DNA of 45,964 nt from Ignavibacteria bacterium (GTDB taxonomy: Bacteria > Bacteroidota > Ignavibacteria > Tepidaquicellales > Tepidaquicellaceae): assembly GCA_019187405.1 (NCBI GenBank), contig JABAQZ010000030.1, positions 1 through 45,964 of the forward strand. The letters run 5' to 3'. Of the stretch, positions 36,421 through 44,455 are shown piece after piece (position 1 is the first letter of the stretch; the number at the start of each line of letters is the position of its first letter). Under the pieces are notes generated by a model. The model made no database searches. It was not told the origin of the DNA and saw only the letters and a program-made list of their open reading frames with translations. A program made the translations under genes and the position numbers.

Positions 36421-36487
36421 TATCAGTTCTTTCGGATATATGCTAATTCAATTAACCAACAATTTTTTAAAATTAAACTTAAATAAA

Positions 36488-36913
36488 ATGACAAACTTCA
36501 AAAGTTCTTTATCAGTAATTGCAATGCTGATATCGGCTGTGATTACCGGATGCAGCGATAGTCCTTTATCCTTTAACAATCCGGAATCTTCAGCAATAAG
36601 TTCATCTTCGGAAACATTCGATGCCAATAGCAGACTGAGCACTTACTCCGAAAAAATAAAACTGAAATCAGGAGAATCTTTTACAATTACAAAAGAGCAG
36701 GCAAATCTCGTGAGTTTCAGAGAAGTAAGAGTATCAGAATGCAAGCCGGATGAAGTCAGGATCTGGTCAACGACAATTGATTCTGATCTTAGCTGTCACT
36801 GGTTCGGCTATAATGGTTTCGGACTGGACGATATAACAATAGAAAATACCGGAAAACTTAATAAAGTAATTGACTTTTCACTTTCCGGTGTAGCACTAAA
36901 ACCAACAAAATAA
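36488..36913 (+). CDS. Small lipoprotein A of the surface island
   Basis: The 141-residue product starts MTNFKSSLSV and has a lipobox ending VITGC (Cys22), so it is a lipoprotein. A Ser-rich linker (about 23-50) leads to a beta domain: KLKSGESFTITKEQ, VRVSEC, WSTTIDSDLSCHW and the near-terminal DITIENTG, then DFSLSGVAL. The Cys pair is spaced C-x17-C, probably a disulfide. The layout is shared with the lipoproteins at 40217 and 40731. The frame opens earlier, at 36440, but the ATG at 36488 places the signal peptide properly. The next gene, a T9SS cargo protein, follows after 33 bp. Function unknown; a surface or periplasmic partner of the cargo is inference. Confidence 0.72.
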   Translation: MTNFKSSLSVIAMLISAVITGCSDSPLSFNNPESSAISSSSETFDANSRLSTYSEKIKLKSGESFTITKEQANLVSFREVRVSECKPDEVRIWSTTIDSDLSCHWFGYNGFGLDDITIENTGKLNKVIDFSLSGVALKPTK

Positions 36914-36946
36914 TTTTAACAAAACAAAATCTTGAAAGGAAACAAA

Positions 36947-37900
36947 ATGAAAACCTTAAAGAATGTAACAAAGACGATAGCCCGTATATTTGCGGTATTA
37001 CTGGCGGCATTCATTCTTGTTCCAAAGAATAATTCAACCGCTCAGATTCATGAAATCTCTCTGAAGGTAAAAGTCAAAGCCGGAGTACAAGGGTACTTTA
37101 ATGCATCTACTGGAAAACTTTGCCGAGATGTTCCTATGCATGTCGAATTAAGACAATGTAAATCTCCGTATGATCTTGTATCAAGCACAGATATTTTAAT
37201 CGACAAAAATACAATGACGGCAATTGCAAATTTTGACATAGCCGAAAGCGAAACATATTACATTGTATTAAGACACAACAATGCACTTGAAGTATGGAGC
37301 AAAGACGGCGGCGAATTTCTTACAGCAGGAATTGTAAACGAATTTGATTTTACGTCCTCTGGAAGCGCTTATGGTGACAATCAATATGATAACGGGAAAT
37401 ACAGATTTATGTATAGCGGCGACGTTGACCAAAACGGAATTATTGACGGAGCAGATTTAGCTTTGGTAGATAATGCATTAACAGCTTTTGCTGTAAATGA
37501 TCCCAGTGACTTAAACGGCGACGGCTGGGTTGACGGCAGCGATCTTTTAATTGCTGAGGAAAACTCTACAAAGTACTTGGTCGTAAGCGCTCCTGAGGGA
37601 ACTGAAAACTCTTACGCTTCTTCCAATATTAAAAATCTTGATAGGAATTCAGGAACTAACTATCCTAATCCTTTTAATCCGACAACAAATATAGGATTTA
37701 ATCTTCCATCACAATCACAGGTAAATCTCTCGATATATGACATTACCGGAAGACTCGTGAAAACACTTGTAAATCAGATATTATCGTCAGGATATCATGA
37801 ATATAAATGGGATGCAGGAAACATGGCAAGCGGAACTTACTTCTATAGAATCACCTCTCCCGGATTTGAAGTTACAAAGCAAATGAACTTGATTAAATAA
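36947..37900 (+). CDS. Minimal dockerin protein with T9SS sorting domain
   Basis: The 317-residue product has a signal peptide (about 1-33), then only the shared C-terminal module. A transthyretin-like domain (VKAGVQGYFNAS, YYIVLRHNNALEVWSKDGG) comes first, then FDFTSSGSAYGDNQ, then a dockerin with DVDQNGIIDGADL and DLNGDGWVDGSDL. A short linker leads to the sorting domain (NYPNPFNPTTNI, YDITGRLVKTL, GTYFYRI). In other proteins this module follows a propeller, LamG pair or beta-helix; here nothing precedes it, so it may be an adaptor or anchoring unit. ATG 36947 is preferred because AAAGGA lies 6 nt upstream. It lies between two small lipoprotein genes. Confidence 0.83.
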   Translation: MKTLKNVTKTIARIFAVLLAAFILVPKNNSTAQIHEISLKVKVKAGVQGYFNASTGKLCRDVPMHVELRQCKSPYDLVSSTDILIDKNTMTAIANFDIAESETYYIVLRHNNALEVWSKDGGEFLTAGIVNEFDFTSSGSAYGDNQYDNGKYRFMYSGDVDQNGIIDGADLALVDNALTAFAVNDPSDLNGDGWVDGSDLLIAEENSTKYLVVSAPEGTENSYASSNIKNLDRNSGTNYPNPFNPTTNIGFNLPSQSQVNLSIYDITGRLVKTLVNQILSSGYHEYKWDAGNMASGTYFYRITSPGFEVTKQMNLIK

Positions 37901-37911
37901 TGTAAAGAACG

Positions 37912-37947
37912 ATTTATCCGGACCGGCTGAAACCGGTTCGGATAAAT
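37912..37947 (+). terminator. Strong hairpin after the minimal dockerin gene
   Basis: A 15-bp stem with one G-T mismatch (ATTTATCCGGACCGG at 37912-37926, its complement at 37933-37947) begins 12 bp after the stop. An A-rich, not T-rich, stretch follows on the plus strand, so it may stabilise or process the mRNA rather than terminate. The next gene follows 22 bp later. Confidence 0.6.
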
Positions 37948-37968
37948 AAAAAACTAAAAGGAGAAAAA

Positions 37969-38460
37969 ATGAAAAAGGTAATAATAAAAATAAATTTTCT
38001 GATTGCTGTATTCATATTCCTAAGCTCTATTCAAGGATGCGATAATTCAGTTTCACAAAAAACGGAATCGGAATCTTCAGGAAGTTCGGCCGGATTAAAC
38101 CATAAAGAAAACGGATCGGACATAAATTCAATAAAGATAGGAATGGAAATCAGTTTCGGAAAAAATTCTCTCAGCATGAATAAACTTCTCGAGTCAAACA
38201 TAGGAACGCATTTTAATAAAGTTACCAAAATCGATGCAAAGATTGCCCCGGGCAAAGAGTTAGATTTACAGGAAATCCAGCCAAACGGAATCTTTGGCCT
38301 TTTTCTGAATTCAAGCGATATCTTCATTCTAAAAAATTCAGATGGCATGATGTTTAACAGTAAATCATTGCTTCTCGAGAAATGCAGTTTTATAGATCTG
38401 ATAGTAATAAATCCAACCGCTGCTGAAATATCGATTACGGGATTTGTTGCAGGAGAATAA
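37969..38460 (+). CDS. Small lipoprotein B of the surface island
   Basis: The 163-residue product has a signal peptide with lipobox SSIQGC (Cys24) and a Ser-rich linker (about 28-42). The beta-rich domain contains KIGMEISFGKNSLSMNKLL, KIAPGKELDLQEIQ, MMFNSKSLLLEKCSF and the C-terminal LIVINPTAAEISITGFVAGE. It resembles lipoproteins A, C and D in general layout but lacks their paired cysteines, having a single late one. A perfect AAAGGAGAAAAA ribosome site precedes the ATG. It is followed after 34 bp by an SBBP/T9SS gene, so it is again paired with a secreted cargo protein. Confidence 0.7.
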   Translation: MKKVIIKINFLIAVFIFLSSIQGCDNSVSQKTESESSGSSAGLNHKENGSDINSIKIGMEISFGKNSLSMNKLLESNIGTHFNKVTKIDAKIAPGKELDLQEIQPNGIFGLFLNSSDIFILKNSDGMMFNSKSLLLEKCSFIDLIVINPTAAEISITGFVAGE

Positions 38461-38494
38461 TACAATAATTTTTTAAACTATTTATTTATAAAAA

Positions 38495-40189
38495 ATGAAA
38501 TACATAAAAATATATATAACACTGATAATGATTTTGGCAAGCATCGTCTCGTTTGATTTAAAAGCTCAGACGGTAGTATCCTGGATGCAGATTTTCAATA
38601 ATTCTGAATATACGAACCCTTATAAAATGATATTTGATAAGCAAGAAAACTTAATGGTATCCGGTATATCGAAATTTAATAACAAAGTAATTCTGCTAAG
38701 GTATTTACCATCGGGAAAACTTCAGGATAAAAATTTTCTGAGTCTTTTTAATTATTCTACTCTTTCGGGATTTCACGTAAGTCCGGATAACAGTATAATT
38801 ATTCAGACAAACCAAACTATACTGCCAAGTATAAACAATTTAAGTCTTCACAAAATGTCAAATGATTTCAAGTTCTCTAATGCCGTATTTTTCTCAGGTG
38901 ATAATCAATATGTAAATGGAAAATCTTCAGCCATAGATCCATACGGAAATATTTATGTCGCATGCGATTATATATCCAGCAACGGCGAATCGGTAATAAG
39001 TCTTTTGAAATTTTCCAAAGATTGTGAATTATTGTGGGAGAAGAAATGCTCCAATAACTCTTATAAAAATAATAAGGCTGTCTCGGTAAAATGTGATATA
39101 TATGGCTTTGTTTACATTGCAGGAATAAATAATCTTGACGGTACCGATCCGGAATTCTTTGTAAAAAAATTCAGCGAATCCGGCAAGAATTATTGGACAT
39201 CAAATATTGAAGGTGTATTAAATAATGATGATAATATTGTCTCGGTAGAATTGATGAACATTAAGACAGATGAAAAAAGCAATGTATATCTGGCAGGTTC
39301 GACGGGAGGAAATTTTGGGAAGGATATTTTTTTGGTTAAGTTAAATACCGAGGGAAACTTCGAATGGAATCGTGAATTTGATTTTACAAAATATTATTCC
39401 AGTCGGACAGTCAAAGGAAACAGAATATTCAGTGATTCACCATACGATATGGAAACCGACATTCAAGGAAACGTTTATATTACGGGAAGTTCAGAATCGA
39501 AAAAAGAAAGTTATTTAGTTACACTGAAATATGGAAGCAGCGGGAATGTGCAGTGGGCAAATTTTTATAAGTCTCCTTCATATTTAGAAAGCCAAAACGT
39601 TCCTGTTGATTTGTTCGTTGATAAATCGGGCAATTCATACATTACCGGCTATCAGAAAGCGCTTAACCTTCATGCAGACTTTGATCCAGGCAAAGACATT
39701 CTCACACTGAAATATTCATCCGAAGGTGCTGAAGTCTGGAGCGAAATCAAAGGCGGCGAAGGCGATATTGGTCATAATGATGATATCGGTAAATCAGTGC
39801 TCGTAAATGATAACGGTGATGCCTTTGTTCTCGGTCAGCTTTCCATATTTCCACAAACATCCGCTTATTGCATAATCAAATATGGCAGTCAAAATTCATC
39901 AACAGTTAATGCAAAAGATAGCAAAGAAAAATTCAGACTTAACAACAATTATCCGAATCCTTTTAATCCGTCAACAATTATTAGCTTTGAAATTCCTGAA
40001 GCAGCAAATGTATCTCTGAAAATTTATGACATCACTGGAAAAGAAATCTCTTCCCTTTTCAAGGGAATGCTAAACAAAGGATATCATGAGTTTGAATGGA
40101 ATGCTGCTCAGTTGTCAAGCGGAGTTTATTTTTATAGATTACAAGCCGGCTCTTTTACAAATACTAAAAAAATGCACTTAATTAAGTGA
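38495..40189 (+). CDS. Secreted SBBP-like propeller with T9SS sorting domain
   Basis: The 564-residue product has a signal peptide (about 1-24, ending near DLKAQ). Residues about 35-480 are SBBP-like propeller repeats (NIYVACDYISSNGESVISL, FVYIAGINNLDG, SNVYLAGSTGG, NVYITGSSES, NSYITGYQKA, DAFVLGQLS), less regular than in the 308 product. The last about 80 residues are a T9SS sorting domain: NYPNPFNPSTII, YDITGKEISSL, GVYFYRL. It has no dockerin or HRNSxETWS module. Target unknown. Lipoprotein C follows after 27 bp on the same strand. Confidence 0.85.
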   Translation: MKYIKIYITLIMILASIVSFDLKAQTVVSWMQIFNNSEYTNPYKMIFDKQENLMVSGISKFNNKVILLRYLPSGKLQDKNFLSLFNYSTLSGFHVSPDNSIIIQTNQTILPSINNLSLHKMSNDFKFSNAVFFSGDNQYVNGKSSAIDPYGNIYVACDYISSNGESVISLLKFSKDCELLWEKKCSNNSYKNNKAVSVKCDIYGFVYIAGINNLDGTDPEFFVKKFSESGKNYWTSNIEGVLNNDDNIVSVELMNIKTDEKSNVYLAGSTGGNFGKDIFLVKLNTEGNFEWNREFDFTKYYSSRTVKGNRIFSDSPYDMETDIQGNVYITGSSESKKESYLVTLKYGSSGNVQWANFYKSPSYLESQNVPVDLFVDKSGNSYITGYQKALNLHADFDPGKDILTLKYSSEGAEVWSEIKGGEGDIGHNDDIGKSVLVNDNGDAFVLGQLSIFPQTSAYCIIKYGSQNSSTVNAKDSKEKFRLNNNYPNPFNPSTIISFEIPEAANVSLKIYDITGKEISSLFKGMLNKGYHEFEWNAAQLSSGVYFYRLQAGSFTNTKKMHLIK

Positions 40190-40216
40190 ATTCATAAACC
40201 TAAAAAATTAGCAATC

Positions 40217-40654
40217 ATGAAAACCATAAAATCAATAACAGCAGCTCTGGTAATCTGCACAATGTTTATAATTACCGCCTGCAAAGAAAATCAAAATTCT
40301 CTTGTAACATCGGGAAGTCCGTCTGAAATTGGTAGAAACCCCGGAAATTCGGAAGTTCCTGTTTTTGAAACAGAAATTACCCTGAAACCCGGTCAGTCTT
40401 CCGACCTTACGGATAACATAAAAAATAAATCCATTTCAGGCTTGGAGATTCTCAATCTTTCAAATTACGGAAACATAGTTTGCAGTGATATCGGTATTTA
40501 TTTCAACGATAAAACTGACGGAGCTGATGAATATTTCTCTGCATGTCTTGCTCATCAGGAAATTTTCACTGTTACAAAACTGACAAAAGGAAATTATGTT
40601 AAAATTGAAAATCAATCTGAAAGAACACTGACGCTTCAAGTTAAGATATGGTAA
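40217..40654 (+). CDS. Small lipoprotein C of the surface island
   Basis: The 145-residue product has a lipobox FIITAC (Cys22) and a Ser/Gly/Asn-rich linker (about 25-50). The beta domain has ITLKPGQSSDLTDN, VCSDIGIYFND, YFSACLAHQ and the terminal VKIENQS, then TLTLQVKIW. The two cysteines are spaced C-x20-C, comparable with A and D. I do not recognise a named family. It ends 9 bp before a strong hairpin terminator. Function unknown. Confidence 0.72.
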   Translation: MKTIKSITAALVICTMFIITACKENQNSLVTSGSPSEIGRNPGNSEVPVFETEITLKPGQSSDLTDNIKNKSISGLEILNLSNYGNIVCSDIGIYFNDKTDGADEYFSACLAHQEIFTVTKLTKGNYVKIENQSERTLTLQVKIW

Positions 40655-40663
40655 TAAAAATCT

Positions 40664-40692
40664 GCATCGCGCATGCTTGTCATGCGCGATGC
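40664..40692 (+). terminator. Terminator hairpin after lipoprotein C
   Basis: A perfect 12-bp stem (GCATCGCGCATG at 40664-40675, CATGCGCGATGC at 40681-40692) with a 5-nt loop begins 9 bp after the stop. A weak TAAATAAAAAT stretch follows. It splits the island into 36488-40654 and a last monocistronic gene. Confidence 0.75.
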
Positions 40693-40730
40693 TAAATAAA
40701 AATTATTTAATAAACTTAAAATAAATTAAA

Positions 40731-41177
40731 ATGAACTGCATAAAATTAATAAAATCAGTTATTGCTGTATTAGCTGTCGCATTTACAACAGGCTGCAGCG
40801 ATTACATTACATCAACTGATTCAAGCTCAAATACATCAGCTTCAGTTTCAGCGCCGGTAAAACATGCAGGAACTATGGAAGTATATTGTAGATTAAAACC
40901 TTTTAAATCGGTTACAATCGACAGAGAAAACACAACTCTTGAAAGATTTTACTCTGTAAGAGTTAATGAAGAATCAAACGATATTAATGACACATATCAA
41001 GCTTCTGTTTGCGGGAAAATTTCGATCTCAGGTGATTCGGAAGTATCAACACAGACTTTGAATTGCATAAATACCGGATTTGATGTTTCCTCAATTACGA
41101 TCGAGAACAAATCCTCGGAATTATTAGATCTGCATGTAACAGTTACAGGCAAATTAAAACCAATCGATACAAAATAA
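40731..41177 (+). CDS. Small lipoprotein D of the surface island
   Basis: The 148-residue product has a lipobox FTTGC (Cys22) and a linker of Ser, Thr and Asn (about 25-45). The beta domain has EVYCRLKPFKSVTIDREN, YSVRVNEESN, SVCGKISISGD, TQTLNCINTG and the terminal SSITIENKSSE, then LDLHVTVTGKL. The Cys pair is C-x17-C, exactly the spacing of lipoprotein A. The ITIEN strand and flanking residues align with A and C. It is followed by its own terminator. Function unknown. Confidence 0.72.
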   Translation: MNCIKLIKSVIAVLAVAFTTGCSDYITSTDSSSNTSASVSAPVKHAGTMEVYCRLKPFKSVTIDRENTTLERFYSVRVNEESNDINDTYQASVCGKISISGDSEVSTQTLNCINTGFDVSSITIENKSSELLDLHVTVTGKLKPIDTK

Positions 41178-41182
41178 GATAA

Positions 41183-41211
41183 CAGCCCGGATCATACGGG
41201 CTGCTTTTTTT
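41183..41211 (+). terminator. Intrinsic terminator at the end of the surface island
   Basis: A perfect 7-bp GC-rich stem (CAGCCCG at 41183-41189, CGGGCTG at 41197-41203) is followed by C and seven T. It lies 5 bp after the stop of lipoprotein D and 14 bp before the end of the convergent CHAD gene. Confidence 0.92.
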
Positions 41212-41224
41212 AATATAAAAATAC

Positions 41225-42070
41225 TCAGTTTTCCTGCTTAATGCATTTCAACAAATTATCAATTTCGGGAATAAGATATCCGAGCATAACTCCGTTTTGA
41301 TGTTTAAGTTCATTTTCAAGATTGATTAATTCCTTACCTGGTGATTCATTGTACTTTTTCAGATTATTAAAAAATTCCGACAAAGATACGAGCAGAATTA
41401 TGTTATCGTGCCATTTACCAAGATTCTCTTCCGTATTTTTTACAAGTTTCAAAAAATTTTTCAGCGCTTTGGATTCTTTTATTAAAAAAAGTATATCCGA
41501 AGCAGCATGAAGCTCTTTGAGCAATTTTCTTATTTCATGAATCTGCTCCGTGCTTTTTTCAGATTCAAGATGCCTTTTAATTTTTTTTGCGGAGCGAATG
41601 ATAAATTTTACGCACTCATTTTCAATTTCTGCAGATGGAAGTTCTGTAATGAGTTCCTTTACGAGATTTTCGGATTCTGAATATTTTTGAAAATTAAAAT
41701 CGGCTAACGAATTTCTAATGCTTTTCAGCGCTTGCTCTTTCGATGCATCGATATATCCAATCAGCTTTTTTACACTCTCCGCAGATTTGTAATTATCAAG
41801 GATCTTAGTCTTAATTTGAATATCCCGGAGCTTTCCGGTTTCTCTAAAAATTTTTTTAAACAATATCGCATGCTGTTTTTCAGAAAACATTTTCCCGGAA
41901 AGTCTTTCAAGCAATTTATACAATGCTCTGAGTTTTTTAATGTTTACTCTGATATTATGAATATTGTTTACCCCCGGGTTATCAATCGAAATCGTTACGG
42001 TTTTCGATAATGAAGAAGATATATCATCGTGATATTTCAGTAAGACCGTCTTTATCCGCGATTTACTCAT
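41225..42070 (-). CDS. CHAD domain protein
   Basis: The 281-residue product is one CHAD (conserved histidine alpha-helical) domain of two helical repeats. The first carries HNIRVNIKKLRALYKLLE, the second IHEIRKLLKELHAASDIL, each with the conserved His and basic residues that bind polyphosphate. It has no CYTH triphosphatase partner and no membrane segment. CHAD proteins associate with polyphosphate granules, so it may organise polyphosphate or related anions. It is convergent to lipoprotein D, with a terminator between, and is divergent from the lyase pair across a 1-kb gap. Confidence 0.9.
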   Translation of the reverse strand: MSKSRIKTVLLKYHDDISSSLSKTVTISIDNPGVNNIHNIRVNIKKLRALYKLLERLSGKMFSEKQHAILFKKIFRETGKLRDIQIKTKILDNYKSAESVKKLIGYIDASKEQALKSIRNSLADFNFQKYSESENLVKELITELPSAEIENECVKFIIRSAKKIKRHLESEKSTEQIHEIRKLLKELHAASDILFLIKESKALKNFLKLVKNTEENLGKWHDNIILLVSLSEFFNNLKKYNESPGKELINLENELKHQNGVMLGYLIPEIDNLLKCIKQEN

Positions 42071-43047
42071 CAGCCTAAAATATTAAAATAATTTTCTTAA
42101 TTATACATTATTTAATAAATAATAAAAATGGTTTACTTCAATTTTTAAATACCATAATATAAAAAAACATGAAACCAATTTTTACATATTATATTGTGTT
42201 GTTACACCAATGAAATTCGTTGCTTTGTATTCTGCAAAAATACAATCCGTCCATTTAAAAAAATAAGCACTGTTTTAAACTATCGGAAGATATTTCGCAC
42301 AAAATTTGCTGGATCATTAATAATTAACCAAATTGAATTCTTGCCGCAGCGAAATAATAAACAAATAAAGTAACTATTAATACAACTTAAAAATTTTTAC
42401 TTATTTTATCTCATTTTAAGATTGAGAAGAAAAATTATTTGATAAACTTTGCTGTTTGGATTGAATTTATAAATTTACTTATCAATGATTTTTAAAACAA
42501 AATTATTCTTTAATTTTAATATATAAAGTTGATAATTTTTGTTCAAACACAAATTTAATTTACTGATACAGTCGTTGCCTCAAATGCCGCTGTTCAGGTT
42601 TTTTCAAGAATTAATATCTTTACACTTTGTTTGAGGATGCAAAATATTTCTACAGTGTATAAAAAAATATGCATTCAGAGCCCGGCGTATTTTCAATATC
42701 AGAGAACATTTTATCCGTAAATCAGATAATTAAATATTTCACTTAGCATCATGCACCCGAAACAGCAACAATCATAAAATTCGATTTATTGACTTTCAAT
42801 TCAGACATTACTTTTACAATTTAGGTTGGGTTTATATTACAATTGAAAACAATATTTCGAATTATATATTGTCTCTGACAAAATACAGAAGTCAGAAGAT
42901 GAAATGATTACAACTTTAAAATAACGAACACTTTGCGTGAAGATGTTTTTTTTATTTCCTGAAATTCAATATTTTTTTATACAATTGTGATATTTATCAT
43001 ACTCTGAAAAAATTTATTTAATTAATTTGATTTTAAAAAATAAACAA
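42071..43047. other. 977-bp very AT-rich gap upstream of the lyase pair
   Basis: The gap separates the CHAD gene from tpl. Two or three tiny frames (for example MKFVALYSAKIQSVHLKK near 42210 and MPLFRFFQELISLHFV near 42585) have no clear ribosome site. None has a Trp codon, so there is no sign of a TnaC-type leader peptide. No terminator-like hairpin, tRNA or repeat was found. The promoter of tpl-tnaA must lie here but was not identified. Confidence 0.45.
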
Positions 43048-44436
43048 ATGACAAGCAAGTTTATCAAACGCTCTTGGGCTGAACCATATAAAATCAAAAT
43101 GGTGGAACTGCTGAACATTACAACAAAAGCTGACAGGATGAGAGCCATTAAGCAAGCCGGATTCAATACTTTCCTTTTAAAATCACGAGATGTATATATC
43201 GATTTGCTTACTGACAGCGGAACATCAGCCATGAGTGACAGACAGTGGTCGGGAATGATGCTTGGAGATGAAGCGTATGCAGGAAGTGAAAATTTTTATC
43301 ACCTTGAAGAAGCCGTAAGAAAAAATTACGGTTACAAATACGTTATCCCTACTCATCAAGGAAGAGGTGCAGAAAATATTCTATCAAAGATACTCATAAA
43401 ACCGGGAGACATTATTCCGGGAAACATGTATTTTACCACTACAAGACTCCATCAGGAGCTTGCAGGCGGAACATTTGCAGATGTAATCATAAAAAAAGCA
43501 CATGATCCTGATGATGAATTTCCATTTAAAGGAAATATAGACATACAGAAGCTTGAAAATCTTATAAAAAAGACCGGGTCTAAAAAAATTCCATATATTT
43601 CAGTAGCAACAGCAGTTAACATGGCAGGAGGTCAGCCTATATCAATGAGCAATCTGAGAGAATTGAGAAAGATGACAGATAAGTACGGTATAAAAATAAT
43701 ACATGATATGACCAGGGTTGCCGAGAATGCTTATTTTATAAAGCGGAAGGAAAAAGGTTTTTCTAAAAAGAAAATTGTGGATATTGTCAAAGAAATATGT
43801 TCTTATACAGACGGTGCAACCATGAGCGCAAAGAAAGATGCACTTGTAAATATCGGGGGTTTTCTTGCCATCAATGATAAAAAAATATATGAAGAAGCAA
43901 GAAATCTTGTGGTAGTTTATGAAGGACTTCATACATACGGAGGACTTGCTGGAAGAGATATGGAGGCAATTGCAATTGGAATTACTGAATCGGTGGATGA
44001 AGATCATATTAGAGCAAGAATAGGACAGGTGGAATATCTTGGGAATAAAATGCGTGATTTTGGAATTCCGATTGTGCTTCCGATAGGCGGACATGGAGTT
44101 TTTCTGAATGCAAAAAAATTTCTTCCTCACATTAAGCAAACAAATTATCCTGCGCAGACTCTTGCTGCAGAAATCTATATTGACTCCGGAGTAAGAAGCA
44201 TGGAAAGAGGCAATGTATCTTCCGGTAGAAATCCGGAAACCGGAAAAGAGTACCTGCCTGATCTTGAGCTTGTAAGACTAACAATTCCCAGAAGAGTTTA
44301 TACTCAAGCACACATGGATGTTGTCGCAGAATCAGTGGAATCGGTTTATTCAAACAGAAAAAAAATCAAAGGTCTTAAAATGATATACGAACCCAAATAC
44401 CTGAGATTCTTTCAGGCAAAATTTAAAAAACTTTAA
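43048..44436 (+). CDS. tpl: Tyrosine phenol-lyase
   Basis: The 462-residue PLP enzyme breaks L-tyrosine into phenol, pyruvate and ammonia. It is a beta-eliminating lyase with SAKKD around the PLP lysine (Lys263). Residues that separate it from tryptophanase are present: Met385/Arg387 in SMERG (TPL Met379/Arg381, Arg for the phenol ring) and Phe454 in LRFF (TPL Phe448). GNMYFTTTRLHQE and VVVYEGLHTYGGLAGRD are also TPL-type. The frame begins at TTG 43027, but ATG 43048 gives the normal length. tnaA follows after 19 bp, so the two are probably one transcript. The related activity on DOPA is possible. Confidence 0.9.
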   Translation: MTSKFIKRSWAEPYKIKMVELLNITTKADRMRAIKQAGFNTFLLKSRDVYIDLLTDSGTSAMSDRQWSGMMLGDEAYAGSENFYHLEEAVRKNYGYKYVIPTHQGRGAENILSKILIKPGDIIPGNMYFTTTRLHQELAGGTFADVIIKKAHDPDDEFPFKGNIDIQKLENLIKKTGSKKIPYISVATAVNMAGGQPISMSNLRELRKMTDKYGIKIIHDMTRVAENAYFIKRKEKGFSKKKIVDIVKEICSYTDGATMSAKKDALVNIGGFLAINDKKIYEEARNLVVVYEGLHTYGGLAGRDMEAIAIGITESVDEDHIRARIGQVEYLGNKMRDFGIPIVLPIGGHGVFLNAKKFLPHIKQTNYPAQTLAAEIYIDSGVRSMERGNVSSGRNPETGKEYLPDLELVRLTIPRRVYTQAHMDVVAESVESVYSNRKKIKGLKMIYEPKYLRFFQAKFKKL

Positions 44437-44455
44437 TTTATCACTTCAAATAATT

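Noticed and set aside
42071-43047. TnaC-like leader peptide upstream of the lyase pair
   Set aside because: None of the small frames has a Trp codon or a plausible ribosome site, and the first downstream gene is tpl rather than tnaA.
43642-44139. 165-codon antisense frame within tpl
   Set aside because: Antisense to a highly conserved PLP enzyme; composition (His, Cys, Phe, Ser rich) is that of a shadow.
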